Below are positions 9,470 to 18,745 of a stretch of DNA of 64,000 nucleotides, in pieces. Below the pieces are notes generated by a model. The model was given only the letters and a program-made list of their open reading frames with translations. It did not search any database and was not told the DNA's origin. Origin of the DNA: Flavobacterium sp. (GTDB lineage Bacteria; Bacteroidota; Bacteroidia; Flavobacteriales; Flavobacteriaceae); contig JAIXSK010000028.1 of assembly GCA_027484725.1 (NCBI GenBank), forward strand, positions 124,001 to 188,000, written 5' to 3'. A program made the position numbers and the translations under genes. Numbering within the stretch: position 1 is the stretch's first letter; every line of letters begins with the position of its first letter.

Positions 9470-10036
9470 ATGAAAAACTTAAAAAAATTAGCTGTATTGG
9501 CATTTGTGGCCATAAGTACTGCAACAGTTTCTGCGCAAACTAAAAAAATCGATGCTGCCAAAAGTGATATTCACTGGGTAGGAAAAAAAGTAACCGGACA
9601 ACACGAAGGAACTGTGAACTTTAAAGACGGAAATTTAGTTTTTAAAGGAGCCGATGTAAAAGGCGGAAAATTTACCGTTGATATGACTTCAATGACGGCT
9701 ACTGATTTGAGCGGTGAATACCAAGGAAAACTCAACGGTCATTTGAAATCGGATGATTTCTTCGGAACTGAAAAATTCCCAACTTCAACTTTGGCATTCA
9801 AAAAAGTAGCTAAAAAATCTGCGGGTGTCTACACAGTAACAGCTGATTTAACCATCAAAGGAAAAACCAATCCGGTAACATTTGACTTAACCGTAAAAGG
9901 AAACACAGCTTCAGCTAAATTGGTAGTAGACAGAACTAAGTACGACATCAAATACGGTTCAGGAAGCTTCTTTGACAACTTAGGCGATAAAGCCATCTAC
10001 GATAATTTTGATTTAACAGTGAATCTAGTTTTTTAA
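9470..10036 (+). CDS. YceI family protein (paralog 1)
   Basis: 'HLKSDDFFGTEKFPTSTLAF', 'ADLTIKGKTNPVTFDL'. Confidence 0.93.
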   Translation: MKNLKKLAVLAFVAISTATVSAQTKKIDAAKSDIHWVGKKVTGQHEGTVNFKDGNLVFKGADVKGGKFTVDMTSMTATDLSGEYQGKLNGHLKSDDFFGTEKFPTSTLAFKKVAKKSAGVYTVTADLTIKGKTNPVTFDLTVKGNTASAKLVVDRTKYDIKYGSGSFFDNLGDKAIYDNFDLTVNLVF

Positions 10037-10059
10037 TCAAGATAAATTGCTAAGAAAAG

Positions 10060-10088
10060 AACCTTGACCTCACCGTCAAGGTTTTTTT
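10060..10088 (+). terminator. Rho-independent terminator
   Basis: AACCTTGAC-CTCACC-GTCAAGGTT followed by T-run. Confidence 0.85.
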
Positions 10089-10152
10089 GTTTTATAAACC
10101 ACTCATTCTCATTTGTTTTGTACATTTGGGTAGTAACACAACAAACACGGCC

Positions 10153-10710
10153 ATGAAAAATCTTGCACTGCTTCTGTTTTTGATCTTCGGATTACAAACT
10201 TCACTGGGTCAATCTAAAAAAATAGACCTCAAAAAAAGTACGCTTACCTGGACCGGTAAAAAAGTCACCGGCGAACATCAAGGTTCACTCAAGTTCAAAA
10301 ACGGAAGTTTGACATTTAAAAACAAGAAGCTTGTGCGCGGGAACTTTGTTGTAGATATGACTTCGCTGAACAACACCGATCAAACCGGAACCGACAAGGC
10401 CAAACTCGAAGGCCACTTAAAATCGGCAGACTTCTTTGATACAGAAGGCTATCCAACAGCACAAATGATCTTCAAAAAAATAATTTCTAAAGGAAAAGGT
10501 TTGTATCAAATTAGTGCTGATTTATCTATAAAAGGAAAAACCAATCCGGTCATTTTTGACTTAAATCTGAAATCAAAATCGGCTACCGCACATTTAGTAA
10601 TTGATCGAACCAAATACGGAATTCAGTATGGTTCTGGAAGCTTCTTTGAAGATTTGGGCGACCGAACCATTTATGACGAATTTGATTTAGATGTTGCACT
10701 GGCTTTTTGA
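10153..10710 (+). CDS. YceI family protein (paralog 2)
   Basis: 'HLKSADFFDTEGYPTAQMIF', 'ADLSIKGKTNPVIFDL'; tandem to 9470-10036. Confidence 0.93.
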   Translation: MKNLALLLFLIFGLQTSLGQSKKIDLKKSTLTWTGKKVTGEHQGSLKFKNGSLTFKNKKLVRGNFVVDMTSLNNTDQTGTDKAKLEGHLKSADFFDTEGYPTAQMIFKKIISKGKGLYQISADLSIKGKTNPVIFDLNLKSKSATAHLVIDRTKYGIQYGSGSFFEDLGDRTIYDEFDLDVALAF

Positions 10711-10760
10711 TGTTGCTGCGCTGATGAATATTCACGATATTTGGCCCGCAAAACAAATCC

Positions 10761-11327
10761 ATGAAAAAAGTAGCCGTCATTGACAATTACGACAGTTTTA
10801 CCTACAACTTGGTGCATTATCTTGAAGATTTAAATGCCTTGGTAACCGTTTTTAGAAATGACGAATTTGCGCTCGATGAATTGCAGCCTTTTGACAAAAT
10901 AGTCCTCTCGCCAGGTCCGGGATTACCGGCACAAGCCGGAAACTTGCTTGAAGTTATTAAAACCTATGCTTCGCAAAAAAGCATCCTGGGTGTTTGCTTG
11001 GGCATGCAAGCCATAGCCGAGGTTTTTGGTGGAAAATTGTCAAATTTACCGCAAGTGCAACACGGAGTTTCTACCATTATTGAAGTAAATACCCAAGAAA
11101 AAATTTACCGCGGACTGCCGCAAAAAATAAACATCGGGCGCTATCATTCTTGGGTGGTGAGTTCTCAAAATTTCCCCGAAGAACTGCTCATAACCGCGCA
11201 AGACAGCCAACAAAATATTATGTCTCTCAGACATCAAACCTTTGATTTAACCGGAGTTCAGTACCATCCGGAAAGTATTCTTACTCCGCTAGGAAAGCAA
11301 ATATTAGCCAATTGGCTCAATGATTAA
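10761..11327 (+). CDS. pabA: Aminodeoxychorismate/anthranilate synthase component II (glutamine amidotransferase)
   Basis: 'VIDNYDSFTYNLVHYL', 'LSPGPG', 'GVCLGMQAI', 'GVQYHPESI'. Confidence 0.92.
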   Translation: MKKVAVIDNYDSFTYNLVHYLEDLNALVTVFRNDEFALDELQPFDKIVLSPGPGLPAQAGNLLEVIKTYASQKSILGVCLGMQAIAEVFGGKLSNLPQVQHGVSTIIEVNTQEKIYRGLPQKINIGRYHSWVVSSQNFPEELLITAQDSQQNIMSLRHQTFDLTGVQYHPESILTPLGKQILANWLND

Positions 11328-11378
11328 TCCTGACTTTTCGATTATTTTTTTCATGTTAATTTATCGTTAAATAAAATA

Positions 11379-11416
11379 TTAAACAAACGTTTAATTTAAA
11401 CAACTGTTTAATTTTG
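11379..11416 (+). promoter_or_regulatory. Putative TetR operators (two copies TTAAAC-N4-GTTTAA) and -7 element
   Basis: TTAAACaaacGTTTAA 11379-11394; TTAAACaactGTTTAA 11396-11411; TAATTTTG 11409-11416. Confidence 0.7.
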
Positions 11417-11438
11417 TCCGAGATTTTAAACTTCGCCT

Positions 11439-12071
11439 ATGATTCCTGCCACGGACTTGAACGAAAAACAAACCAAAATTTTGTTGATAGCCGAAAAACT
11501 CTTTGCTGAAAAAGGCTTCGACGGAACTTCGATCCGCAACATTGCCCAAGAAGCGCAAATCAACATTGCGATGGTTTCGTATTATTTCGGTTCAAAAGAA
11601 AAAATGCTCGAAAGTTTGATTTTGCACCGCATTGAAGACATCAAAATGCAGGTTGAAAATTTATATCGCGAAAGCATTGCGCCTGTAGAAAAAATCAATC
11701 GATTCATTGAATTGTACATAAATACCATCAACAAACACAAATGTTTTTATCAGATTTTGTTGTTTGAACAATCTTCACAAAAACGAGCTATTGACTTCAA
11801 AGCATTTACCGAAGTCAAAAAAGCCAACCTTGAAATTTTCAAAAAAATAGTTGCCGAAGGTCAAGAATTGGGCATTTTCAAACAAAACATCAACATCAAC
11901 CTGATTCCATCAACCATCATCGGAACCTTGGTGCATTTTAGAATGAACCGCCCGCACTATGAAGCCGTTCTGGAATTACAATCAGAAGAAGCCTATGAAA
12001 ACTACATCAAAACCGAACTCACACAACACATAAAACAAACCATTCAATCACTACTCAAATATGAAAATTAA
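11439..12071 (+). CDS. TetR/AcrR family transcriptional regulator
   Basis: 'LFAEKGFDGTSIRNIAQEAQINIAMVSYYFGSKEKML' HTH. Confidence 0.95.
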   Translation: MIPATDLNEKQTKILLIAEKLFAEKGFDGTSIRNIAQEAQINIAMVSYYFGSKEKMLESLILHRIEDIKMQVENLYRESIAPVEKINRFIELYINTINKHKCFYQILLFEQSSQKRAIDFKAFTEVKKANLEIFKKIVAEGQELGIFKQNININLIPSTIIGTLVHFRMNRPHYEAVLELQSEEAYENYIKTELTQHIKQTIQSLLKYEN

Positions 12072-13401
12072 ATCATTCAGCTTTTGGGTTGTTTTTTGGG
12101 GAGGAATTCTGTCTGCCACTGCCCAACAAAAAACGAGCTATTCCATTCGCGAAGCTGTGCGCTTGGCCCTTGAAAAAAGCAATGCAACCCAACTGGCCAA
12201 TGCCCGTGTAAACACGCTAAAATATCAGTACGAAAGCGTCAAAAACAATCGCTACCCTGATGTGAAACTCTCGGGGCAATACATGCGCCTAACCAATGCC
12301 GATATTACCATGAAAACCAATACATCATCAGGTAATTCCGGAAGTTCAAGTGCGGGCAGCAAACCCATCAACCAATTAATTCTGGCGCAAGCCAACGCCA
12401 ACATGCCGCTGTTTTCAGGCTTTAAACTCAAAAACAGCATTGATGCCGCTCAGAATATGTATATGGCAGAAACCGCCATGTCGCAAAACACCCAAGAGAA
12501 CACCGCTATGAAGGTGATTGAACACTACGCAGCCATTTATCAGGCACAGCAAACGGTAGATTTGTTAGAAGAAAGCCTCAAAAGCAATCAGCAGCGCGTG
12601 AAAGATTTTACGGCTATGGAACAAAACGGACTATTGGCGCGTAATGACTTACTCAAAAGCCAATTGCAGGTTTCAAAGGTTGCACTGAGTTTAGATCAAG
12701 CGCGTAAAAATCTAACGATGCTTCGGTTTGAATTGGCGCAATTACTACAATTAGATCCGGAGACTCAAATTTACGTGAGCCCAGAAAACATTGATCCAAA
12801 ACTGTTTACTTATTTGCCCAAAAACACAAATGAAGCACTCTCACGACGCACAGACCTCACTGCTTTGGATTATGAGAAAAAAGCCTCAGAAGCACAAATA
12901 AAAATTGCGCGCAGTAATTATTATCCGTCATTGATGCTCAGCGGAGGTTATATTTACCTGGACTTGCAAAATGCTATTCGCGTTGAGAACGCCATGAATT
13001 TTGGATTGGGTTTATCTTATAATTTGAGTTCGTTGTTTAAAAACGGCACTGAAGTTAAAGCCGCCAAAAGCAAACTTGTAGAAATTGAAAAACAACAAGC
13101 CGAGCGCAGTGACGAGGTAAAAGCCCAAATCAAAAACGCACAAGAAAACTATGAATTGGCGCAAAAGCAAGATCAGGTTTATGCCGAATCAGTCACACAA
13201 GCCTCTGAAAACTATCGCATTGTTCAAGATAAATACGACAACGGATTGGCCAGCACCAATGATTTGCTCGAAGCCGATGTAGAACAACTCTCAGCCAAAA
13301 TTAATCTGGCCAATGCCAAGGCGAATGTAGCGCTCAAATATTACCAGTGGCTCGAAAGCACCGGACAATTACTCGAAACGTTTCAAGATTCTCAAAAATA
13401 A
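12061..13401 (+). CDS. TolC family outer membrane efflux protein
   Basis: Signal peptide; OEP-type helical repeats 'NNRYPDVKLSGQY...'. Confidence 0.93.
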   Translation: MKIKSFSFWVVFWGGILSATAQQKTSYSIREAVRLALEKSNATQLANARVNTLKYQYESVKNNRYPDVKLSGQYMRLTNADITMKTNTSSGNSGSSSAGSKPINQLILAQANANMPLFSGFKLKNSIDAAQNMYMAETAMSQNTQENTAMKVIEHYAAIYQAQQTVDLLEESLKSNQQRVKDFTAMEQNGLLARNDLLKSQLQVSKVALSLDQARKNLTMLRFELAQLLQLDPETQIYVSPENIDPKLFTYLPKNTNEALSRRTDLTALDYEKKASEAQIKIARSNYYPSLMLSGGYIYLDLQNAIRVENAMNFGLGLSYNLSSLFKNGTEVKAAKSKLVEIEKQQAERSDEVKAQIKNAQENYELAQKQDQVYAESVTQASENYRIVQDKYDNGLASTNDLLEADVEQLSAKINLANAKANVALKYYQWLESTGQLLETFQDSQK

Positions 13402-13407
13402 AACCGC

Positions 13408-14487
13408 ATGGAAACTCAAAAAACCAACAAAAAATTCATCTTCATTTTTGCAACGCTGATTCTGTTAGGCGGCAGCTACGGGATTTATAAATATGTGCAT
13501 TCATTGGCACACGAAACTACCGATGACGCACAAATTGAACGAAACATGAACCCTATTATTCCCCGAGTTTCGGGTTATGTTTCAAAGGTATATGTTCAAG
13601 ACAATGACCTCGTAAAAAAAGGCGATACTTTGTTTACAATTGACGATAAAGATTATTGGGTTAAATTAGAAGATGCCAAAGCAGCGCTGATAGCGGCCGA
13701 GGGTAGCTATGAAGCTGCCCAAGCCGATATCGGCAGTGCGGTGGCCAATGTAGCCGCCTCTGAAGCCAATGTACAATCAGCCGGTGGAAACATTGAAACC
13801 GCCAAAATCAGACTGGGTCGTGCGAGCAACGACTTTGAACGCTACAGCAATTTGTATAAAAATCATTCAATTACCAAACAACAATACGAACAAGCCTTGG
13901 CAGCCAAACAAGAAGCCGAAAGCCAGCTCAGAATTTTGCAACAACAACAAAAAGCCAGCGCTTACCAAAAATCAGTAATTGTAGCCAAATCAAAAGTGAG
14001 CAACAAACAAACCGAGGTGGCAGCGGCCAACATTGCCCGGGCCAAAGCGGCGCTCAAAGCAGCAGAACTCAACTTGGGTTATACGGTAATAACTGCAGCT
14101 TGTGACGGACAAGTATCCAAAATCAATATTCAGCCGGGACAATTTATTCAGCCGGGGCAATCGCTTTTTTACATCATCAACAGCGAGCAAGCTTGGGTAG
14201 TGGCAAATTTTAAAGAAACACAATTGAGCAAAATGGTGGCCGGACAAAAGGTAACTTTAAAAGTAGATGCATATCCGGATACTGAATTTGAAGGAAAAGT
14301 AGTTTCATTCTCACCGGCAACGGGTTCAAAATTCTCATTGTTGCCGCCCGATAATGCCACCGGAAACTTTGTTAAAACCATTCAGCGATTGCCGGTAAAA
14401 ATTAGTATTGACGCGAGCAAAGAAGCTGAAAAAGTTAAAAATTTGCGTCCGGGGTTGAACGTTGAAGTAGATGTACATGTGCAGTAA
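13408..14487 (+). CDS. HlyD family secretion protein (EmrA-like periplasmic adaptor)
   Basis: 'TTDDAQIERNMNPIIPRVSGYVSKVYVQDNDLVKKGDTLFTID' biotinyl-lipoyl-like domain. Confidence 0.93.
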   Translation: METQKTNKKFIFIFATLILLGGSYGIYKYVHSLAHETTDDAQIERNMNPIIPRVSGYVSKVYVQDNDLVKKGDTLFTIDDKDYWVKLEDAKAALIAAEGSYEAAQADIGSAVANVAASEANVQSAGGNIETAKIRLGRASNDFERYSNLYKNHSITKQQYEQALAAKQEAESQLRILQQQQKASAYQKSVIVAKSKVSNKQTEVAAANIARAKAALKAAELNLGYTVITAACDGQVSKINIQPGQFIQPGQSLFYIINSEQAWVVANFKETQLSKMVAGQKVTLKVDAYPDTEFEGKVVSFSPATGSKFSLLPPDNATGNFVKTIQRLPVKISIDASKEAEKVKNLRPGLNVEVDVHVQ

Positions 14488-14529
14488 AGATTCATTTGAG
14501 ACAAAAGTTAATTGAAGTCACTGCACAAC

Positions 14530-14603
14530 TAGCCCTGATGGCAGCGGCATCCTTTTGTTCTGGGGTTCAGAACAAAAGATACAGCGAACAGCAGGAAGAG
14601 CTT
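14530..14603 (+). repeat. Structured intergenic element, copy A
   Basis: tAGC-CCTG...ATcCTTTTGTTCTG-gggtt-CAGAACAAAAGAT...CAGG-aag-AGCT. Confidence 0.75.
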
Positions 14604-14637
14604 TAAAAAATAAAAAAACAACCCACAATATTGCTTT

Positions 14638-16215
14638 ATGGTTCAGGCCGATGATTTGGTAGAATACGGTTTTAGACGCGTGATTATTACTATTACCGCG
14701 GTACTCTGCGCGCTTTTGGAAATTGTTGATACCACGATTGTAAACGTGGCACTCACCGACATGCGCGGAAGTTTGGGCGCAACGCTCAACGATGTGGCGT
14801 GGGTGATTACGGCCTATGCGATTGCCAATGTGATTGTGATTCCGATGACGAGTTGGCTCTCGCAGCAATTTGGCCGTCAGAATTATTTTGCGGTATCGAT
14901 TGTGATTTTTACCGTTTCGTCGTTTTTATGCGGAAACGCCAATAATATTTGGGAACTGGTGTTCTTTAGATTCATACAAGGTTTGGGCGGCGGCGCGCTT
15001 TTGGTAACGGCTCAGACCATTATTACCGAGAGTTATCCGGCAGCCAAACGCGGCATGGCGCAAGCTATTTACGGTATGGGCGTAATTGTTGGCCCTACTT
15101 TGGGGCCGCCGTTGGGTGGTTATTTGGTGGACCATTTTTCATGGCCGTATATTTTTTACATCAATATTCCGCTGGGGATTATTGCCACGTTCTTGACTTT
15201 GACTTTTGTGCGCAGCCCGAAATATGGTGAAAAACTCAAAGCGCATCAGGTAGATTGGTGGGGCATTGTTTTTTTGGCCGCCTTTATTGGCTCGCTGCAA
15301 TTTGTGCTCGAACACGGACAACAAGACGATTGGTTCAACGACAACACCATTGTGGTTCTGAGTATAATAAGTGTTTTTGGATTGCTGGCGTTTGTTTGGC
15401 GCGAAATGACTTATGCGCATCCGATTGTCAACCTTAAAGTTTTGGCCGATGGCAATTTGCGCGTGGGTACGCTCATGGGATTTATTCTGGGTTTTGGGTT
15501 GTATGGTTCAACCTTGGTGATTCCGATTTATACGCAACAAATTTTGGGTTGGACGGCTACCGATGCGGGTTTGCTGTTGATCCCGGGCTCAATCACCACC
15601 GCTTTTATGATGCCGATTATTGGTAATATGATTCAGAAAGGCGTTCCGCAACCGTATTTGGTGGCCATCGGATTTTTGATTTTCTTCTTCTTCACTTTGT
15701 GGATGCACAACAATATGACGCCCGACACCGGAAGCGAGCATTTGTTTTGGGCACTCATTCTGCGCGGCATTGGTTTGGGCTTGTTGTTTGTGCCCATTAC
15801 CACCATGGCACTTTCAACGCTTAAAGGAAAAAACATTGGCGAAGGCGCCGCTTTTACCGGAATGATGCGTCAATTGGGCGGTTCATTTGGAATTGCGATT
15901 ATTACTACCTACATCACGAGATTCTCACAAGAACACCGCGTGAATTTGGTGGCCAAACTCGACGTGACCAAACTTGAAGTACAGCAACGTGTAACCCAAC
16001 TACAGCAGGGCTTTATGGCCAAAGGATTCAGTGCCAATGAAGCGCTCAACAAAGCTTATCAAGCCTTAGATTATTCGGTCATGAAGCAAAGCACGGTGCA
16101 ATCATATATGGATGTTTTTATTTATTTGGGGATTTTGTTTTTGTGCTGTATTCCGGTGATTTTGTTCATTAAGAAAGGAAAAAGCAAAGTTGATTTAAGC
16201 GAGGCCATGCATTAA
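14638..16215 (+). CDS. DHA2 family MFS efflux transporter permease (EmrB-like)
   Basis: 14-TM MFS; 'LEIVDTTIVNVALTDMRGSLGATLNDVAWVITAYAIANVIVIP'. Confidence 0.93.
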   Translation: MVQADDLVEYGFRRVIITITAVLCALLEIVDTTIVNVALTDMRGSLGATLNDVAWVITAYAIANVIVIPMTSWLSQQFGRQNYFAVSIVIFTVSSFLCGNANNIWELVFFRFIQGLGGGALLVTAQTIITESYPAAKRGMAQAIYGMGVIVGPTLGPPLGGYLVDHFSWPYIFYINIPLGIIATFLTLTFVRSPKYGEKLKAHQVDWWGIVFLAAFIGSLQFVLEHGQQDDWFNDNTIVVLSIISVFGLLAFVWREMTYAHPIVNLKVLADGNLRVGTLMGFILGFGLYGSTLVIPIYTQQILGWTATDAGLLLIPGSITTAFMMPIIGNMIQKGVPQPYLVAIGFLIFFFFTLWMHNNMTPDTGSEHLFWALILRGIGLGLLFVPITTMALSTLKGKNIGEGAAFTGMMRQLGGSFGIAIITTYITRFSQEHRVNLVAKLDVTKLEVQQRVTQLQQGFMAKGFSANEALNKAYQALDYSVMKQSTVQSYMDVFIYLGILFLCCIPVILFIKKGKSKVDLSEAMH

Positions 16216-16248
16216 AGGCTATCTTTATTTATCAACAAAAATTCAATA

Positions 16249-16304
16249 ATTATTTAGTTTTAAATATATTTGATTACGAATCAAGCTTTTACAAACTAAA
16301 TAAT
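16249..16304 (+). promoter_or_regulatory. Nested palindrome around a TATATTTG (-7-like) promoter
   Basis: ATTATTTAGTTT (16249-16260)/AAACTAAATAAT (16293-16304), enclosing TTGATT-ACG-AATCAA (16270-16284). Confidence 0.6.
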
Positions 16305-16311
16305 CAAAATT

Positions 16312-16656
16312 ATGGGACTCTTTGGCTACAACCTTAAAAAAATTATTGATGAGTTTAGAACCAAAAGTGAAGACTATTCAAATGATTTAAGCAACGAAAT
16401 TCAAGAATCGTTAGAAGATCTAAAATCAGAATACGACCAATATCATGAAGCTTATCCAGAGTTGGTTCATTTTACTGCAAACATTAAAAACAAACTTTCG
16501 CCAGAAGAAGTAAATAAACTTGAGAAGCTATTATTCGCTTTGAGGCATATTGATCATTGCGCCAAAAACGGGGTTCATTTGATGCGTGATTTATACCGAC
16601 ATCAACGCAAAACCACCCGCGAAACTTTACGCTTGTACGAAGAGTTTGACACATAA
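16312..16656 (+). CDS. Hypothetical protein, helical, 114 aa
   Basis: ORF with upstream promoter-like region and downstream terminator; no recognised domain. Confidence 0.75.
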   Translation: MGLFGYNLKKIIDEFRTKSEDYSNDLSNEIQESLEDLKSEYDQYHEAYPELVHFTANIKNKLSPEEVNKLEKLLFALRHIDHCAKNGVHLMRDLYRHQRKTTRETLRLYEEFDT

Positions 16657-16687
16657 AAAAAGTCCCTTGTGAAAGGGACTTTTTATT
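16655..16687. terminator. Bidirectional rho-independent terminator between convergent genes
   Basis: AAAAAAAGTCCCTT-GTG-AAAGGGACTTTTTAT. Confidence 0.85.
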
Positions 16688-17858
16688 AAGCTTTAATTTT
16701 TGATTTCATCGCTTTAGGAACTCCGCCTTTGTGCAGTAAAATTCCCGTTGACTTGAGCTGAACAAACGCTTTGGTCACATATAAATAACCTTTGTAATCG
16801 TTGCTTTCGCCCCATGAATTTTTGACTTTGTAGTATTCTTTGCCATTTTGATCTTTGGCCAAACCCACAATTTGCATGGCGTGGTCATCGGTGGTTGACA
16901 AAGTATACAAGCCTTCTAAACGCATGTCTTCAGTGACTTCTTTTTCTTTGATCGGTCCGTCAAACATGGTTTTTCTTTGTTCTGGCGTGATGTTGTTCAA
17001 ATCTGTATCAGGTACTTCGGCCACACCGTTTCTCCAACTAAAATAAGGCTCTGAAACATCTGATGACCAAGCTACTGTATATCCTTTGGTAACAGCATAA
17101 TCTATAATATCGGTCATTTCTTTCATCGGAACATTATACACCAAATCATAGCTCCAATTGTCTGGCACCGGCAACACTATTTTTTGGTAATAAGGCTGAT
17201 CTTTGTATGATGAAAACTCAATATAATCATCCGGATTAATCCCCACTACTTCTTTGGCGAATGATTTTGGATTATACGTTTTGCCATTATAGGTAAACGT
17301 TTCTGGCAATTTACCCAACTTTTCATCCATATAATTGTTGATGTCATTCACCCAACTAGCGCCTTTGTTCGGGTCTTCATTTTTCATATACGCATCTAAA
17401 ATGGCTTTGAATCCGTCTTGGAATTCTGAAGATTTTACTGTGCCTTTTCCGTAGTCTTCTAAATTGTAAGCTGATTGCGGCATTGCACCATATTTGCGCA
17501 ACATATTCATAACGTCGTGTGTTTCTCCTCCGTCGCCTAAGCCCATATGCCCGTTAAACAAAATATAGTTTCTGGCTTTGCCCAAGTATACATGGCGCGC
17601 TGAGTAAATTTCGGCCAAATCAACCGGTTTTTTTCCGTTTCGGATCATTTCAGATTCTAAAAATGAATTTCCGGAATAACTCCAGCAAGTTCCTGCCGAA
17701 CCTTGATTTTTAATCGAGGTCTTTTCAAGATCAATGACATCAGTAAACACAAATTTTGAGTTGATTGAAGCGTTTCCGATAACTTTTTTAATCAATTCAT
17801 CCTGAGCAAACATACTCATCGAACAAAACGCTGCAGCAAATAATAAAGATTTTTTCAT
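16686..17858 (-). CDS. C1 family peptidase / aminopeptidase C (bleomycin hydrolase-like)
   Basis: 'IKNQGSAGTCWSYSG' catalytic Cys, 'DDHAMQIVGLA' His, 'VKNSWGE' Asn; signal peptide MKKSLLFAAAFCSMSMFAQ. Confidence 0.92.
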   Translation of the reverse strand: MKKSLLFAAAFCSMSMFAQDELIKKVIGNASINSKFVFTDVIDLEKTSIKNQGSAGTCWSYSGNSFLESEMIRNGKKPVDLAEIYSARHVYLGKARNYILFNGHMGLGDGGETHDVMNMLRKYGAMPQSAYNLEDYGKGTVKSSEFQDGFKAILDAYMKNEDPNKGASWVNDINNYMDEKLGKLPETFTYNGKTYNPKSFAKEVVGINPDDYIEFSSYKDQPYYQKIVLPVPDNWSYDLVYNVPMKEMTDIIDYAVTKGYTVAWSSDVSEPYFSWRNGVAEVPDTDLNNITPEQRKTMFDGPIKEKEVTEDMRLEGLYTLSTTDDHAMQIVGLAKDQNGKEYYKVKNSWGESNDYKGYLYVTKAFVQLKSTGILLHKGGVPKAMKSKIKA

Positions 17859-17939
17859 TTTGGTTATATAATTAGCGGGCATAAAAATAGTGAATTACCT
17901 TCAGGCAATAACTTAATTAACAAAATAATAGAGCCATTT

Positions 17940-18698
17940 TTAACGGGTAAAAACAAGTTTTTGGGCCGATGATAGTTGCGCATCAAAACCATAACCTTCA
18001 TAGTTGAACCCTTTGAGTTCTTCAACCGTTTCTACGTTTTGATCAATAATATAACGCGTCATCAGTCCGCGGGCTTTCTTGGCAAAAAAGCTGATCATCT
18101 TGAGTTTTCCGTCTTTGTAATCTAGAAAATCGCACGTGATTACAGGCGTTTTCAAATCTTTAAACTGAATGGCCGAAGCATATTCGTTACTCGCTAAATT
18201 AATGAGCAACTCGCCTTTTTTGAGTTCTTTGTTGAGCGATTGTGTCAAGATTGGCTTCCAGTATGCATACAAATCTTTAGATTCATCCACCGGAAGTTTC
18301 GTGCCCATTTCTAATCGGTACGGTTGCATCAAATCAAGCGGCTTGAGCAAACCGTATAAACCCGATAGTATGCGCACCCGCTCTTGTAAAAGCGGCAATT
18401 TATCTTCCGGTATGTGATAAGCGTCTAATCCAACATACACATCACCGGCAAAAGCATAAATGGCCGGGCGAGCATTCTCGGGTGAAAAAGGTGTTTTCCA
18501 TGCTTTATTGCGCTGCCAATTGAGCTGCGCCAAAGCGTCTGAAATGGACATGAGTTCAGCTAAATCAGCAGGTTTTTTCTTTTTGAGTTCTTTATTAATA
18601 ATGCGACTGTGCTTTAAAAAAATCGGTTGTGTACACTGATTCGTAGGCAAAGCCGTTTCAAAATCAAGCGATTTAGCGGGTGATAATAAGATTTTCAT
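17940..18698 (-). CDS. yaaA: Peroxide stress protein YaaA
   Basis: 'MKILLSPAKSLDFE', 'FAGDVYVGLDA', 'ILSGLYGLLKPLDLMQPYRLEMGT'. Confidence 0.94.
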   Translation of the reverse strand: MKILLSPAKSLDFETALPTNQCTQPIFLKHSRIINKELKKKKPADLAELMSISDALAQLNWQRNKAWKTPFSPENARPAIYAFAGDVYVGLDAYHIPEDKLPLLQERVRILSGLYGLLKPLDLMQPYRLEMGTKLPVDESKDLYAYWKPILTQSLNKELKKGELLINLASNEYASAIQFKDLKTPVITCDFLDYKDGKLKMISFFAKKARGLMTRYIIDQNVETVEELKGFNYEGYGFDAQLSSAQKLVFTR

Positions 18699-18745
18699 CG
18701 ATGGGAATTTTATCTTTCAAAAATAACATTTTCAACTGAAAACCA

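Noticed and set aside
14518-14868. 116-aa minus ORF across element A and the MFS gene start
   Set aside because: Overlaps the EmrB-like gene and a structured repeat; no domain.
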